The position numbers were made by a program, and so were the translations under genes. This document shows, piece after piece, positions 16,965 to 26,445 of a stretch of 64,000 nt of DNA. The notes beneath the pieces are model-generated. The model was not told the DNA's origin and ran no database searches. It saw only the letters and a list, made by a program, of their open reading frames with translations. Each line of letters starts with the position of its first letter. Position 1 is the first letter of the stretch. Origin of the DNA: Vreelandella olivaria (lineage in GTDB: Bacteria > Pseudomonadota > Gammaproteobacteria > Pseudomonadales > Halomonadaceae). Where the stretch lies: the NCBI RefSeq assembly GCF_023507745.1, contig NZ_JALPZO010000134.1:62001-126000 (forward strand), in the 5' to 3' direction.

Positions 16965-17720
16965 GTGCATATACGGATCATTAACCCCAATACCACTGCC
17001 TCAATGACGGCTGCTATCCGTCGGGCTGCCAGGCAGCAGGCGGCCACCACTACGACGGTCAGCGCTACCCAGCCTGCCTCAGGACCAGTCTCCATCGAGA
17101 GCCACTTTGATGAAGCCATCAGTGCAGTGGGCGTGGCCGAAGAGGTGTTGAAGGGTGAGCGTGAAGGCAATATTGATGCCTATGTGGTGGCCTGCTTTGG
17201 CGATCCTGGCTTGCTGGCTGCCCGAGAGCTGACCCAGGCTCCGGTGATTGGTATTGCCGAAGCAGCCTTCCACTTAGCCACACTCATCAGCACACGCTTC
17301 TCCATTGTGACAACCCTGGGGCGCACCGGCATTATCGCCGAGCACCTGCTGGAGCAGTACGGGTTTCGCCACCACTGCCGCCGTATTCGTGCGGCTGAAA
17401 TTCCGGTACTTGACCTTGAACACCACCCTGACGCGGCGTTCACCCGCATCGTGGAAGAGTGCTGCCGAGCCCGAGATGAAGATGGCATCGGAGCCATCGT
17501 ACTAGGCTGTGGTGGCATGGCGAACCTGACCCAGGAAATCAGCCGCGAGGTAGGCCTTCCGGTGGTTGAAGGTGTTAGCGCAGCGCTTAAGCTTGCGGAG
17601 TCTCTGGTGAGTCTGGGGCTTCACACCAGTAAACACGGCGACCTAGACTATCCACGCCCCAAACGCTTTACCGGCACATTTGCCGCACTTTCTGATCTTC
17701 AACTACCGCCAACACGGTAA
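16965..17720 (+). CDS. Asp/Glu/hydantoin racemase family protein, likely allantoin racemase
   Basis: A 251-residue cytosolic protein of the HyuE/HpxA racemase family. The motifs IRIINPNTTASMTAAI, a first catalytic Cys in DAYVVACFGDPGLLAARELTQAPVIGI and a second in GAIVLGCGGMANLTQEI are visible. In a cluster that makes allantoin from urate, the fitting role is interconversion of (R)- and (S)-allantoin for the stereospecific allantoinase. The GTG at 16965 is chosen because it opens directly into the conserved strand; an upstream TTG at 16920 would lie inside the operator. It is transcribed away from puuE. Confidence 0.88.
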   Translation: MHIRIINPNTTASMTAAIRRAARQQAATTTTVSATQPASGPVSIESHFDEAISAVGVAEEVLKGEREGNIDAYVVACFGDPGLLAARELTQAPVIGIAEAAFHLATLISTRFSIVTTLGRTGIIAEHLLEQYGFRHHCRRIRAAEIPVLDLEHHPDAAFTRIVEECCRARDEDGIGAIVLGCGGMANLTQEISREVGLPVVEGVSAALKLAESLVSLGLHTSKHGDLDYPRPKRFTGTFAALSDLQLPPTR

Positions 17721-17895
17721 GCTATCCTCCCCTTCCCAATTCCCTGATTGCAGTAGCACGCCACGCCGCCTCATCCTGGGGACTCCTCCGAGCCTTGCGT
17801 CCCAGCCAGCCTCAGCAATCAACAAGGCAGTGCTCATTCCCACCACCGTAAATAACGTGGCTACCATCACTTTTAACGGTTGGTCATCAACCTGC

Positions 17896-17921
17896 CCGCC
17901 CGGTGCTATCGGGCGGTTTTT
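17896..17921 (+). terminator. Intrinsic terminator, plus strand
   Basis: 7-bp GC stem CCGCCCG/CGGGCGG with a 7-nt loop and TTTTT. It lies 175 bp after the racemase stop. The 262-bp stretch to the next gene holds nothing else I can support. Confidence 0.8.
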
Positions 17922-17982
17922 CTTTCAGGAGGTTATCTTCCTTCGTGGTTCCTCCCCAACTCACTGTAGTGATCCGCTGGCG

Positions 17983-18993
17983 CTAAGGCTGTGTTTGTTC
18001 CAGACGGTGGCATGCTGCCCAGTGCTGCCCCTCTATGGTATGGGCAATGGGTACGCTGTCATGGCAGGTATCGATGGCATAGGGGCAACGTGGAGCGAAC
18101 GCACAACCACTGGGCAGTGTGGCCAAATCAGGCGGAGAACCGGGAATAGCCTCAAGCCGCTGCCCTTTCAACTCTCCTGAGGCCCGTGAATTCATTAAAC
18201 CCAGCGTGTAAGGGTGCCTGGGCTGTGCAATGATTTCACCCACCTTGCCGGTTTCAACAATGCGCCCACCGTACATCACGGCAATCCGGTCGGAAATCTC
18301 ATTAGCCACCCCCATGTCATGGGTAACGAAAATCACCGACATATCCAATTCACGCTGAAGTTCACGCAGCAACAGCAATATCTGTATCTGCACGGTCGCA
18401 TCCAGTGCCGTAGTCGGCTCATCCGCCAATAACAGACGAGGACGGCAGGAGAGTGCCAGCGCAATCATGGCACGCTGGCTCATTCCACCTGACAGTTCGT
18501 GGGGGTAATTGGCTAGCCGCCTTCTGGCGGAGGGAATACGGACCAGCTCAAACAGCTCCAGCGCCCTGGCTAATCCCTCCTTGTGGCTGACCCCTTCGTG
18601 ACGACATACCGTTTCGGCAATCTGCTGCCCGATGGTAAACACGGGATCAAACGCCAGCATGGGTTCCTGAAAGATCATCGCTGCGGTACGCCCTCTAAAC
18701 CGGCGCAACTCCCGCTGCGGCATTGCCAGAACATCTCGGCCATCCACTGACACCTGCCCCTTGAGCTGGGTACGCCGTTCCGGTAGTAAACGCATCAGAG
18801 TACGCAGCGTGACGCTTTTACCGGAGCCACTCTCACCCAGGATGGTCAGAATCTCTCCGCGCTTAAGGGTAAGATCGACCCCGTTTACAGCATGCACCGT
18901 ACGATCCGGCGACTTAAAACGTACTTCCAGCCCCGACACCTGGACTAACGGCTGATCCTGCTGAGGAGCGACTATCTCGGCGGTTTGGTTCAT
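17983..18993 (-). CDS. Dipeptide/oligopeptide-type ABC transporter ATPase (DppD-like)
   Basis: A 336-residue ATPase of the peptide/nickel importer family. Walker A GESGSGKS, LSGGMSQRAMIALAL and LLLADEPTTALD are present, and the C-terminal oligopeptide/dipeptide extension has the Cys pattern GCAFAPRCPYAIDTCHDS that can bind an FeS cluster. Its ATG overlaps the stop of the preceding ATPase gene (TGATG). It is the last gene of the importer operon, whose binding-protein gene carries a GTATAC site. Confidence 0.94.
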   Translation of the reverse strand: MNQTAEIVAPQQDQPLVQVSGLEVRFKSPDRTVHAVNGVDLTLKRGEILTILGESGSGKSVTLRTLMRLLPERRTQLKGQVSVDGRDVLAMPQRELRRFRGRTAAMIFQEPMLAFDPVFTIGQQIAETVCRHEGVSHKEGLARALELFELVRIPSARRRLANYPHELSGGMSQRAMIALALSCRPRLLLADEPTTALDATVQIQILLLLRELQRELDMSVIFVTHDMGVANEISDRIAVMYGGRIVETGKVGEIIAQPRHPYTLGLMNSRASGELKGQRLEAIPGSPPDLATLPSGCAFAPRCPYAIDTCHDSVPIAHTIEGQHWAACHRLEQTQP

Positions 18994-20081
18994 CAGCTCA
19001 GCTCCTGATTGGTGGCTATGACCTGGGCGCGGTCATGCATAACTGCCTCTGCTCGCAGGCAAGCCGTGGAGTGCTTCTCTCCACAAGGAGCCAGTGGAGG
19101 CTCTTCAATATGGCAGGCATCAATCGCAACCGGGCAGCGCGGCGAGAAGCGGCATCCCTGTGGCAGGTCAATAGGATTGGGGGGGTCCCCCGCCAACGGC
19201 GCCTTACTGGTACGTTGGTTGGGATCCATGGAGGGCATCGCGGATATCAGGGCTTTGGTGTATGGGTGCGCGGGCGCCTCATACAGGGCTTCGGTGTCAC
19301 CCATTTCCGCCACTTTGCCCAGGTACATCACCATGACTCTGTCGCTGATATAGCGAACCACGTTCAAGTCATGGGAGATAAACAGATAGGTAAGCCCATA
19401 CTCCTGCTTAAGATCTACCAGCAGGTTAAGTACTTGCGCTTCCACCGATTTATCCAGCGCTGAGACTGCCTCATCCAGGATCATCAAGCGAGGTTCCAGG
19501 GCCAGGGCGCGTGCAATATTAACCCGCTGACGCTGCCCTCCCGAGAGCTCATGGGGGTAGCGGTTGGCATACAAGTTGGGCGCAAGGCCTACTTGGTCCA
19601 GTAGCTTACGCGCCCGCTTCCTCGCTTCGGTGCGCTTTAAGCCGTGTACCTCTGGGCCAAACGCAATGGAATCCTCAATACTCATGCGTGGATTAAGGGA
19701 GGCATAGGAGTTCTGGAACACCATCTGTACCTGACGGCGCATCTCACGCAGGGATATTCCCCCCCGTGCACCGACAGTGTCCCCATCGAAAACAAGCTCA
19801 CCGGAATCCGGGGTAAGTAACCGCATCAGTAGCCGGGCAGTGGTCGACTTTCCACAACCAGACTCTCCCACGATGCCCAGGGTTTCCCCCTTCATCACAT
19901 CGAAATCGACGCCATCAACGGCATGGACACGCTTCGCCTGTTGGCCAAAACCACTCTTCTGAATGATGAAATGCTTATGTAGCCCCCGTACACTAAGTAG
20001 TGGTTGCGCCAGGCCTCCGCGGTCACGTGATGGCAGGACAGTTGACGCCATACCCAAGCTATTCTGTTCTAATTTCATCAT
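18993..20081 (-). CDS. Dipeptide/oligopeptide-type ABC transporter ATPase (DppF-like)
   Basis: A 362-residue ATPase paired with the preceding entry. It has Walker A GESGCGKST, MVFQNSYASLNPRMSI, LSGGQRQRVNIARAL and LMILDEAVSALD, then a C-terminal GCRFSPRCPVAIDACHIEEPPL motif. Start at ATG 20081 overlaps the permease stop by 4 bp (ATGA). An N-terminal extension of about 25 residues precedes the domain. Confidence 0.94.
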   Translation of the reverse strand: MMKLEQNSLGMASTVLPSRDRGGLAQPLLSVRGLHKHFIIQKSGFGQQAKRVHAVDGVDFDVMKGETLGIVGESGCGKSTTARLLMRLLTPDSGELVFDGDTVGARGGISLREMRRQVQMVFQNSYASLNPRMSIEDSIAFGPEVHGLKRTEARKRARKLLDQVGLAPNLYANRYPHELSGGQRQRVNIARALALEPRLMILDEAVSALDKSVEAQVLNLLVDLKQEYGLTYLFISHDLNVVRYISDRVMVMYLGKVAEMGDTEALYEAPAHPYTKALISAMPSMDPNQRTSKAPLAGDPPNPIDLPQGCRFSPRCPVAIDACHIEEPPLAPCGEKHSTACLRAEAVMHDRAQVIATNQELS

Positions 20082-20968
20082 TTCACATCCATGGCCGAGC
20101 GCAGCCCATCGCTAAGCATGTTGCAACAAATGGAGACGCTGAAGATCATGACGCCTGGTAACACCGAAACCCACGGATTGACATAGATAGCATCGCGCAT
20201 GGTATTGAGCATTAGCCCCCACTCAGGCATGGGTGGCCGTGCCCCTAACCCCAGAAACGAGAGGCCAGAAGCCAGAATCATGCTCACACTTATCAGCGAG
20301 GTGGAGTAAACAAAAATAGGCCCAAGCACATTACCCAATACGTGGCGCCTTATGATGGTGAGGCTACGTGCTCCACTCGCCCGTGCAGCCTCGATATAGT
20401 CATAATTACGCACCTGGGTGGTGACACTTTCGGCCACTCTGGCAATCGGTGGAATGAATACCACGGTTAACGAAAAGAGTGAGTTGACGAGCCCTGCCCC
20501 CAATGCTCCAGCCAGGGCAATCGCCAGCAGCACCGCAGGGAAAGCATAAAAAACATCAATGATGCGCATAATGACGGTATTCGTCCGTCCACCGACAAAC
20601 CCTGCCACGATGCCAATCGCACTACCGATCACAAACGCATTAACGACCGGCATCACACCAATCAGCAGCGATAAGCGCGCGCCATAAATCAACCTGGATA
20701 GCATATCGCGTCCCAACTCATCGGTACCTAGTGGAAAGCCTTCGGTACCAATGGGTTTTAGCCGGTTCAACATACTGGTGCTATAGGGGCTTTGTGGTGC
20801 AAGCCAGGGGGCGAAAATGGCCATCGCCAGAATAATCAACAGAATGAGGCCGGCAATCAGAGCGACAGGGTCGCGGCGTAACCGGGAAAATACAGCTTGC
20901 CAGTAGCCTTTTACAGGTGCGCTAACAGGAGCTGCAACAGGTACTTGGGAATCAAGGGTTATTGACAT
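20078..20968 (-). CDS. Dipeptide/nickel-type ABC transporter permease (DppC-like)
   Basis: A 296-residue inner-membrane permease with an N-terminal OppC_N segment, six helices, GTDELGRDMLSRLIYGARLSL typical of DppC, and an EAA loop (YIEAARASGARSLTIIRRHVLGNV). It lies 17 bp after the DppB-like gene. Confidence 0.94.
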   Translation of the reverse strand: MSITLDSQVPVAAPVSAPVKGYWQAVFSRLRRDPVALIAGLILLIILAMAIFAPWLAPQSPYSTSMLNRLKPIGTEGFPLGTDELGRDMLSRLIYGARLSLLIGVMPVVNAFVIGSAIGIVAGFVGGRTNTVIMRIIDVFYAFPAVLLAIALAGALGAGLVNSLFSLTVVFIPPIARVAESVTTQVRNYDYIEAARASGARSLTIIRRHVLGNVLGPIFVYSTSLISVSMILASGLSFLGLGARPPMPEWGLMLNTMRDAIYVNPWVSVLPGVMIFSVSICCNMLSDGLRSAMDVK

Positions 20969-20985
20969 GCAGAACTCCTAAACCA

Positions 20986-21939
20986 TTAATTGCGCTGAAT
21001 ACGTGGGTCAAGCCGCGCCTGGGCCAGATCCACCATCAAATTAAGCAGCACAAAGAAAATAGCCAGCACCAGGATCGTGCCTTGTAGAATCGGCAGATCG
21101 CGCTGAAAAATGGCATTGTTGAGTAATAATCCTGTACCCGGCCATGAGAAGACGGTTTCCACCAGAATAGAGCCGCCGAGCAAATAACCTAATTGCAGCC
21201 CCATCACCGCAAGCGCCGTAGGCGCCACATTTTTCACTACATGCAGAAAGACACGCACCTCAGCAAGCCCCTTGGCCCGCAAGGCTTCCACGAAGTCATG
21301 GTTGAGTATCTCGGCCACCATGGCGCGTACCGTACGTGTGACGACACCCATGGGAATGACGGATAAGGTAATAGCGGGCAGGATCAAATGGCGTATATAG
21401 CGCCATTCCCACACCCAATCGCTGGAACTACCAGGACCAGCCCCACTGGATGGCAGCCAGCTGAGTTCCACGGAGAACACAATGACCAGCATCATGCCTA
21501 ACCAGTAATGGGGAATACTGACACCCCCCACTGCGATTCCGGTGACGAAACGGTCAAGCAGAGACCCCTGCCAATAGCCTGCCAGGGTGCCAAACAGGCA
21601 GCCAAGGGTAAAACCGATTAACGAAGCAACCAGTGCCAGACGTAATGTATTGACCAGTGCGCCAAACACTTCTGTCGTTACCGCCCGGCCATTAGCGGTT
21701 GAAAGCCCCAGGTCGCCCTGTACGGCGCGCACTACCCAACGCCCGTACTGCTCCGGCAGTGGCCGGTCAAAGCCATAGGCCGCCTGAACCATCGCCACAA
21801 CCTCACGGGGAGCATCAGCGGATACCACCGCATCCATGGGGTCACCCGGCGAAAGGTGAACCAGCATGAAACAAAAGAAACTCACCGCCAACGTAATGGG
21901 GATGACATAGAGAATTCGTTTAAAGAAATAGGTACCCAT
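20986..21939 (-). CDS. Dipeptide/nickel-type ABC transporter permease (DppB-like)
   Basis: A 317-residue inner-membrane permease that starts KRILYVIPITLAVSFFCFMLVHLSPGDPMDAV, the usual DppB opening, and has an EAA loop (FVEALRAKGLAEVRVFLHVVKNVAPT). It lies about 110 bp after the binding-protein gene and before the DppC-like gene. Confidence 0.94.
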   Translation of the reverse strand: MGTYFFKRILYVIPITLAVSFFCFMLVHLSPGDPMDAVVSADAPREVVAMVQAAYGFDRPLPEQYGRWVVRAVQGDLGLSTANGRAVTTEVFGALVNTLRLALVASLIGFTLGCLFGTLAGYWQGSLLDRFVTGIAVGGVSIPHYWLGMMLVIVFSVELSWLPSSGAGPGSSSDWVWEWRYIRHLILPAITLSVIPMGVVTRTVRAMVAEILNHDFVEALRAKGLAEVRVFLHVVKNVAPTALAVMGLQLGYLLGGSILVETVFSWPGTGLLLNNAIFQRDLPILQGTILVLAIFFVLLNLMVDLAQARLDPRIQRN

Positions 21940-22050
21940 CTCAGCTCCACCTGTACTCTGGCAATCAATGCATATGCAGACGAATCGCCTTGGCCCCAGG
22001 CTTTCACAGCCTGTTAAGCATTACGATCCGCCTGCAGCGTTACCGATTGC

Positions 22051-23679
22051 TTACTCTTCGATGTAGACAGGCGTCAGATCCTGAAACCAGTTTTTTGCTT
22101 GAACAAAGCCCTGTACCCGAGGATGCATGGCCCGAGGCCCTACATCGTGGGCAACCCACAACCACGCCGCATCGTCTACCACCCGGGCATGGAACTCCGC
22201 CAGAATGGCATCCTGCTCCTGTTGGTCAAAGGTAACTTTGGCAAGATCTAACAGGCGATCGTACTCAGGGTCATTGATATACCCCCAGTTAAACCCACTG
22301 GGTGGTGCCATGCTGGAATGCATAAAGCGATAGAAAGCTGAAAAAGGATCAAGCCAGGCAAATGTGATATTGGTGGCGTGGGCACCACGGCTGCTGGGGT
22401 CATCTGCACCACGGCGCCAGTTGGGGAAGAGAGACTCCCAGTCGAGCACTTCAAACTCCAGGTTGATGCCTACCTCGGAGAGGTTTTGCTGGATATATTC
22501 ATTCATTGCCAGCGGCTGCATCTGTCCTGAACCGGAAGTAGAAATCAGCACTTTTACTTCCACCGGATTATCCACGCCGAAACCACTCTCAGCGAGCAGG
22601 CGGGCAGCTTCTTCAGGATCATAGCGGGTTTCGAATTCAGGCTCCCCGTACCAGGGGTGATCCGAGGTGACAATGCCTTCAGCAGGCACCATCATGCCAC
22701 CCAACAACGCCTGTAGCCCCTCTCGGTCAACTGCCAGATTCGCTGCTTTGCGAACGTTGATATCCAGCCACGGGCTGCCTTCCAGCATGGAGAACTGATA
22801 GGGCCAGGTATGTGGGTATGGATTACTGGTAATATTCATGCCCTGAGATTCCATACGGGGAATCGCATCAGCGGCTGGGGATTCAATCCAATCCACCTGA
22901 TCAGACAGCAACGCCGAGGTCCGTGAACTTGATTCAGGCATCGGAATCAGCACCACGCGATCAATCTGGGGAACACGATCAGCGTCCCAGTAGTTCTCAA
23001 ATGGCTCTAATTCCGCACGTTCCCGGGCAACCAAACGCGTCAGCTGAAACGGGCCGGTACCGGAAGGTTGGCGGGCAAACTCATCCCAGTCCCCTCCCAG
23101 GGCCTCCCACTGACTTGGGCTTGAAAAGAGAAAGAATGTCAGTTGATAAGGGAACCAGGCATCCGGCTCACTCGTGGTGAATTGAATAGTGTAATCATCT
23201 ACTTTTTCGTACTGATCCATAGCGGGAATGCGACCACGCACATTACCTGCCTGACGTGCGTCGAACTGTGGCGAATCCTCATCATAAATTTTATCCAGGT
23301 TCCAGATCGCTGCATCGGCATTCCATTCACTACCATCGTGAAACGAGACATTCTCACGCAGATGGAATGTCCAGACACGCTCATCGTCCTCACTGATTTC
23401 CCATGATTCCGCTAAACCGGGGGTTAAGCCACTCACCTCATCGGCAGAGGATAGATCCCAGTTCACCAGGGCATCATAGAGGGTATAACCGACAAACCGG
23501 TAGCCTTCGAAACCACTGTCAGGTGCTCCGGTAGTCAATGGGATATCGGAAGCGGTCATGGCAATGCGCAATACCTGTTCATCAGATAGCGCGGCAGGCG
23601 CCATGATCGCCATTCCGATTGAGATAACGGCTAACCGTTGGGTCTGCCGTAACGTTTGATCTATTTTTTTGTATACCAT
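22051..23679 (-). CDS. Periplasmic binding protein, peptide/nickel family 5
   Basis: A 542-residue SBP_bac_5 protein with a signal peptide (hydrophobic stretch about 16-34, ALS). It contains LTPGLAESWEIS, VWTFHLRENVSFHDGSEWNADAAIWNLDKI and the usual two-lobe pattern. The ATG at 23679 has AGGGGAG 5 bp upstream; a GTG at 23685 is too close to that site. The ligand is unknown; the position in the ureide island and a GTATAC site on the start codon suggest a purine-related or nitrogen-rich solute instead of a peptide, which is inference. Confidence 0.93.
   Translation of the reverse strand: MVYKKIDQTLRQTQRLAVISIGMAIMAPAALSDEQVLRIAMTASDIPLTTGAPDSGFEGYRFVGYTLYDALVNWDLSSADEVSGLTPGLAESWEISEDDERVWTFHLRENVSFHDGSEWNADAAIWNLDKIYDEDSPQFDARQAGNVRGRIPAMDQYEKVDDYTIQFTTSEPDAWFPYQLTFFLFSSPSQWEALGGDWDEFARQPSGTGPFQLTRLVARERAELEPFENYWDADRVPQIDRVVLIPMPESSSRTSALLSDQVDWIESPAADAIPRMESQGMNITSNPYPHTWPYQFSMLEGSPWLDINVRKAANLAVDREGLQALLGGMMVPAEGIVTSDHPWYGEPEFETRYDPEEAARLLAESGFGVDNPVEVKVLISTSGSGQMQPLAMNEYIQQNLSEVGINLEFEVLDWESLFPNWRRGADDPSSRGAHATNITFAWLDPFSAFYRFMHSSMAPPSGFNWGYINDPEYDRLLDLAKVTFDQQEQDAILAEFHARVVDDAAWLWVAHDVGPRAMHPRVQGFVQAKNWFQDLTPVYIEE
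23669..23678. promoter_or_regulatory. TTGTATACCA operator-like site on the binding-protein start codon
   Basis: One mismatch to TTGTATACAA, overlapping the ATG of the binding-protein gene. It could block promoter clearance or be chance from the codons Met-Val-Tyr-Lys. A weaker core GTATAC occurs at 23833-23838 further upstream. Confidence 0.35.
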
Positions 23680-24052
23680 TTTCACTCCCCTGCACTGGTC
23701 GGATACGAATCAGGCAAACGCATAAACACTTATTTCCGTATAGAGCAATGCAAGGGGAGTGCCAAATCAGCGAGATGGTGCCATCAGAAAAGTGGCACCT
23801 TAAAAATAAAAATATACAAAACTATTAAATAACGTATACATACAGGCTATTTACAGAATCCAATTAGTGGCTTTTTTTCATCCCTGCATGCAGCTGCCCT
23901 CTCATACACGCAATTTCCTACTGATGCAAAGCCTCATAAATGTGCATCAACAATCAATCACCCAATGTCTTGCACTTTTTTAGGTCGGCTTGCATCAGAT
24001 ACAAAAAAGCCCTGTGGGATTATCCACAGGGCCATGATGTTCGGAGTGGTGA
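23680..24052. other. Intergenic region between importer operon and GntR gene
   Basis: This 373-bp gene-free stretch should hold the promoter of the dipeptide-type importer operon. It contains an AT-rich block (23800-23850) with a GTATAC core at 23833 and a TATACAAA half-site at 23813, then the terminator of the GntR gene. Confidence 0.6.
24003..24032 (-). terminator. Intrinsic terminator of the uraH-puuD-gntR operon
   Basis: 9-bp stem GCCCTGTGG/CCACAGGGC with a 6-nt loop, followed by TTTTTT on the minus strand, 21 bp after the GntR stop. Confidence 0.9.
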
Positions 24053-24781
24053 TTACTGGCTGGTATAGTTGCGGAATACCTGGCTTAGGTCTGGCAACGC
24101 TTCCCCTTCTTCAACCATGGAAAGTGATGCTGCTATTGCTTTCAGATGACGGCTCATAAATGCCTTGGCCCGCTCACCATTGCCTGCTTCCAGGTAGCCA
24201 ATCAAGTCATCATGATCATGGGACTCACAGCCCAGGTGCCCACGATGCCCATAAACAGCAAGAATCAAGGATGAGCGCGAACACAGTCGTTCAACAAACT
24301 CAGCCAGTGTAGCGTTGCCCGAGAGCTGAGCGAGCCGTACATGAAAATCCGCCGAGAGACGAATAGCCATGCTCTGCTTCCCACTACGCAGCGCCTGACG
24401 CTCCTGGTGAGCCATTTCACGCAGCTCTGCTGCTTCGCTTGCGCCGATGCGACACGCCACATCGGGCATCAGGCCACACTCAATCAGTTGCCGGGCATCG
24501 AACACGTCTTTCGCTTCTTCAGCCGTGGGCCGGGTGACACTGGCGCCGCGCCGCGGCGTTAGCGTCACCAGTTGCTCTAACGCCAAGCGCTGCAGGATTT
24601 TGCGAATGCCGGTGCGACTAATACCAAATACATCTGCCAGAGCGTCCTCACGCAACCGGGCACCAGGTTTCAGACGCTGCTCAACAATGGCATCGCTCAC
24701 CGCGCGATAAATCGCCTCATGGCGTTCTTCACCCTCTTTTTCAGCGGGGCGCCGATTTAACGCTGCCTGCGCATCACTCAT
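24053..24781 (-). CDS. GntR-family (FadR/FCD) regulator, likely ureide-regulon regulator
   Basis: A 242-residue DNA-binding protein: N-terminal GntR winged helix (about 22-85; LREDALADVFGISRTGIRKILQRLALEQLVTLTPRRGASV) and a C-terminal FCD ligand domain (about 90-220) with metal-binding His candidates in DFHVRLAQLSGN and ESHDHDDLI. It is the third gene of the uraH-puuD-gntR operon (24 bp after puuD). The recurring TTGTATACAA sites, one before this operon, have the form of GntR/FadR operators, so self-regulation and control of the ureide genes are likely. The effector is unknown; allantoin, urate or glyoxylate are candidates. Confidence 0.9.
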   Translation of the reverse strand: MSDAQAALNRRPAEKEGEERHEAIYRAVSDAIVEQRLKPGARLREDALADVFGISRTGIRKILQRLALEQLVTLTPRRGASVTRPTAEEAKDVFDARQLIECGLMPDVACRIGASEAAELREMAHQERQALRSGKQSMAIRLSADFHVRLAQLSGNATLAEFVERLCSRSSLILAVYGHRGHLGCESHDHDDLIGYLEAGNGERAKAFMSRHLKAIAASLSMVEEGEALPDLSQVFRNYTSQ

Positions 24782-24805
24782 AGGTTCTCCTGTCTGCGAC
24801 TCAGA

Positions 24806-26005
24806 TCATTCCTCCCACGCGGCAATAATATCGCGCTCGTCCTCACTCATGTTGGTAATATTACCAAGTGGCATATACCGGCTCGCCACGACCTGCTGAA
24901 TTTGTGCTTTATGCCCAAGGATTTCCTGCCAACTATCAAACGCATAGCCTGCAGGTGGCGCGGAAAAACCGGCATGTTCCGGGTTACGTGCATGGCATAA
25001 AGTGCAGTGCTGCTCAATCACGCTGGCCAGCACTGCCTGATCCGGTGCATCACTGGGCGCTGCACCTCCCGCACTAGGGCTGGGAGCCGCCACCCAAAAC
25101 GCCAATAGAATAAGCCCTACGCCCACCGCTGGATAGGCCGGCTGGGTATTTCCTGCATGCATCAGCACAAAGAACTGGCGAATAAGCGCACCGGCAAGGA
25201 TAAACAGCACCATAACCAGCCATGCAAGCTCATGGGAATAGATGAAGGAGTAGTGATTACTCACCATCAACAGCACCACGGGCAGCGTAAAATAGGTGTT
25301 ATGTACCGAACGCTGCTTACCCCGCTTGCCATCCAGCGGGTTCGGGGCCTCCCCCGCCTTCATGGCTTTTACCATGCGGCGCTGGCCGGGAATAATCCAG
25401 AAAAACACATTGGCTGACATCGCCGTTGCCATCACAGCGCCAGTCAATAGGAACGCAGCACGGCCCGTAAACATTTGTGTGCTTAAATACGCCACCACCA
25501 CCATCATCACAGCGACGGCAACACTTAGCAGGCCATCGCGTTCCATATTGGGGCTGATGCGTTTACAAAGTTCGTTGTAAACCACCCAACCGCCAAGCAG
25601 AAAGGCCAGGGCCAGCAGGTTAGCCTGCCACCCCGCCATGCTGGCCGCCCATGCCCAGTTGCTGTTGGGGTTTACCAGATAAAAACCAGGGTTCACCATG
25701 TATAAAATAACGAATAGCGCAAACCCCGACAGCCAGGTGGTATAAGCCTTCCAGAAGGACCAGTGTAAATCGTTGGGTAGCTTGGCAGGTGCAGTTGCGT
25801 ACTTCTGATTGTGATAGAAGCCGCCACCATGCACAGCCCACATTTCACCGAATACTCCCTTTTGCCGGTCCTCTTCGGCTTTGGGCTTACGTAAGCTGTT
25901 ATCCAGCATCACAAAGTAGATGGACTCACCAATCCAGGCGATAGCGGCAATGACGTGGAGCCAACGCAACAGCAAATTAGCAAAATCAATGATATACGCT
26001 TGCAT
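24806..26005 (-). CDS. puuD: Urate hydroxylase PuuD, membrane-bound with C-terminal cytochrome c domain
   Basis: Oxidises urate to 5-hydroxyisourate and passes electrons to the respiratory chain. The 399-residue protein has about eight membrane helices (DUF989-type urate oxidase N) with MWAVHGGGFYHNQKY and SVHNTYFTLPVVLLMVSNHYSFIYSHE, and a C-terminal periplasmic cytochrome c domain with CTLCH at about 338 and an axial Met in SRYMPLGN. It is coupled to uraH (11 bp) and followed by the GntR gene, so the first two steps of urate breakdown are co-expressed. Confidence 0.95.
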   Translation of the reverse strand: MQAYIIDFANLLLRWLHVIAAIAWIGESIYFVMLDNSLRKPKAEEDRQKGVFGEMWAVHGGGFYHNQKYATAPAKLPNDLHWSFWKAYTTWLSGFALFVILYMVNPGFYLVNPNSNWAWAASMAGWQANLLALAFLLGGWVVYNELCKRISPNMERDGLLSVAVAVMMVVVAYLSTQMFTGRAAFLLTGAVMATAMSANVFFWIIPGQRRMVKAMKAGEAPNPLDGKRGKQRSVHNTYFTLPVVLLMVSNHYSFIYSHELAWLVMVLFILAGALIRQFFVLMHAGNTQPAYPAVGVGLILLAFWVAAPSPSAGGAAPSDAPDQAVLASVIEQHCTLCHARNPEHAGFSAPPAGYAFDSWQEILGHKAQIQQVVASRYMPLGNITNMSEDERDIIAAWEE

Positions 26006-26016
26006 GTCAGCTCCCT

Positions 26017-26370
26017 TTAGCTACCGCGGTAGGTGGAGTAGCCGTATGGCGAGAGCAACAGCGGCACGTGGTAGTGCTGGCTGGCATCGGCAACGCCAAA
26101 CCGCAGGGGGATAACATCCAGGAAACGCGGCTCTAGCGCTTCTATGCCTTGGGTACGCAAGTAATCACCCGCATGAAACACCAGTTCATATTCGCCTGTT
26201 GTCAACCTGTCGTCCTCCAGAATCGGCGCATCGCAGCGGCCATCACTATTGGTCACAGCACTGCCCAAATGTTCTCGAGTGCCATTAGAAAGGCGAAACA
26301 CTTCAATGGTAATTCCCTGGCCGGGTTGCCCTTTAGCGGTATCCAGTACGTGGGTGGTTAACCGTCCCAT
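26017..26370 (-). CDS. uraH: 5-Hydroxyisourate hydrolase
   Basis: Transthyretin-like enzyme that hydrolyses the PuuD product to OHCU. At 117 residues it has the N-terminal signature [16 protein letters not shown], an active-site Arg region, and the C-terminal YSTYRGS tetrapeptide signature. No signal peptide is seen, so it is cytosolic. The ATG at 26370 has GAGGAG upstream at good spacing; an in-frame GTG at 26376 is too close to that site. It is the first gene of the operon and diverges from uraD. Confidence 0.96.
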   Translation of the reverse strand: MGRLTTHVLDTAKGQPGQGITIEVFRLSNGTREHLGSAVTNSDGRCDAPILEDDRLTTGEYELVFHAGDYLRTQGIEALEPRFLDVIPLRFGVADASQHYHVPLLLSPYGYSTYRGS

Positions 26371-26445
26371 AGCCACTCCTCATTGTTAAATTCAGTTATT
26401 GACGTTATTGACCTATTGGTCAAAGAGTACCGTTGATGCTATTTA

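Noticed and set aside
17680-18180. Open frame of 166 codons after the racemase gene
   Set aside because: It crosses a strong terminator and runs antisense into the DppD-like ATPase gene.
26410-26424. TATTGGTCAAAGAG as a further LldR-type site
   Set aside because: Only one half-site (TGGT) is present and there is no ACCA at the right distance.
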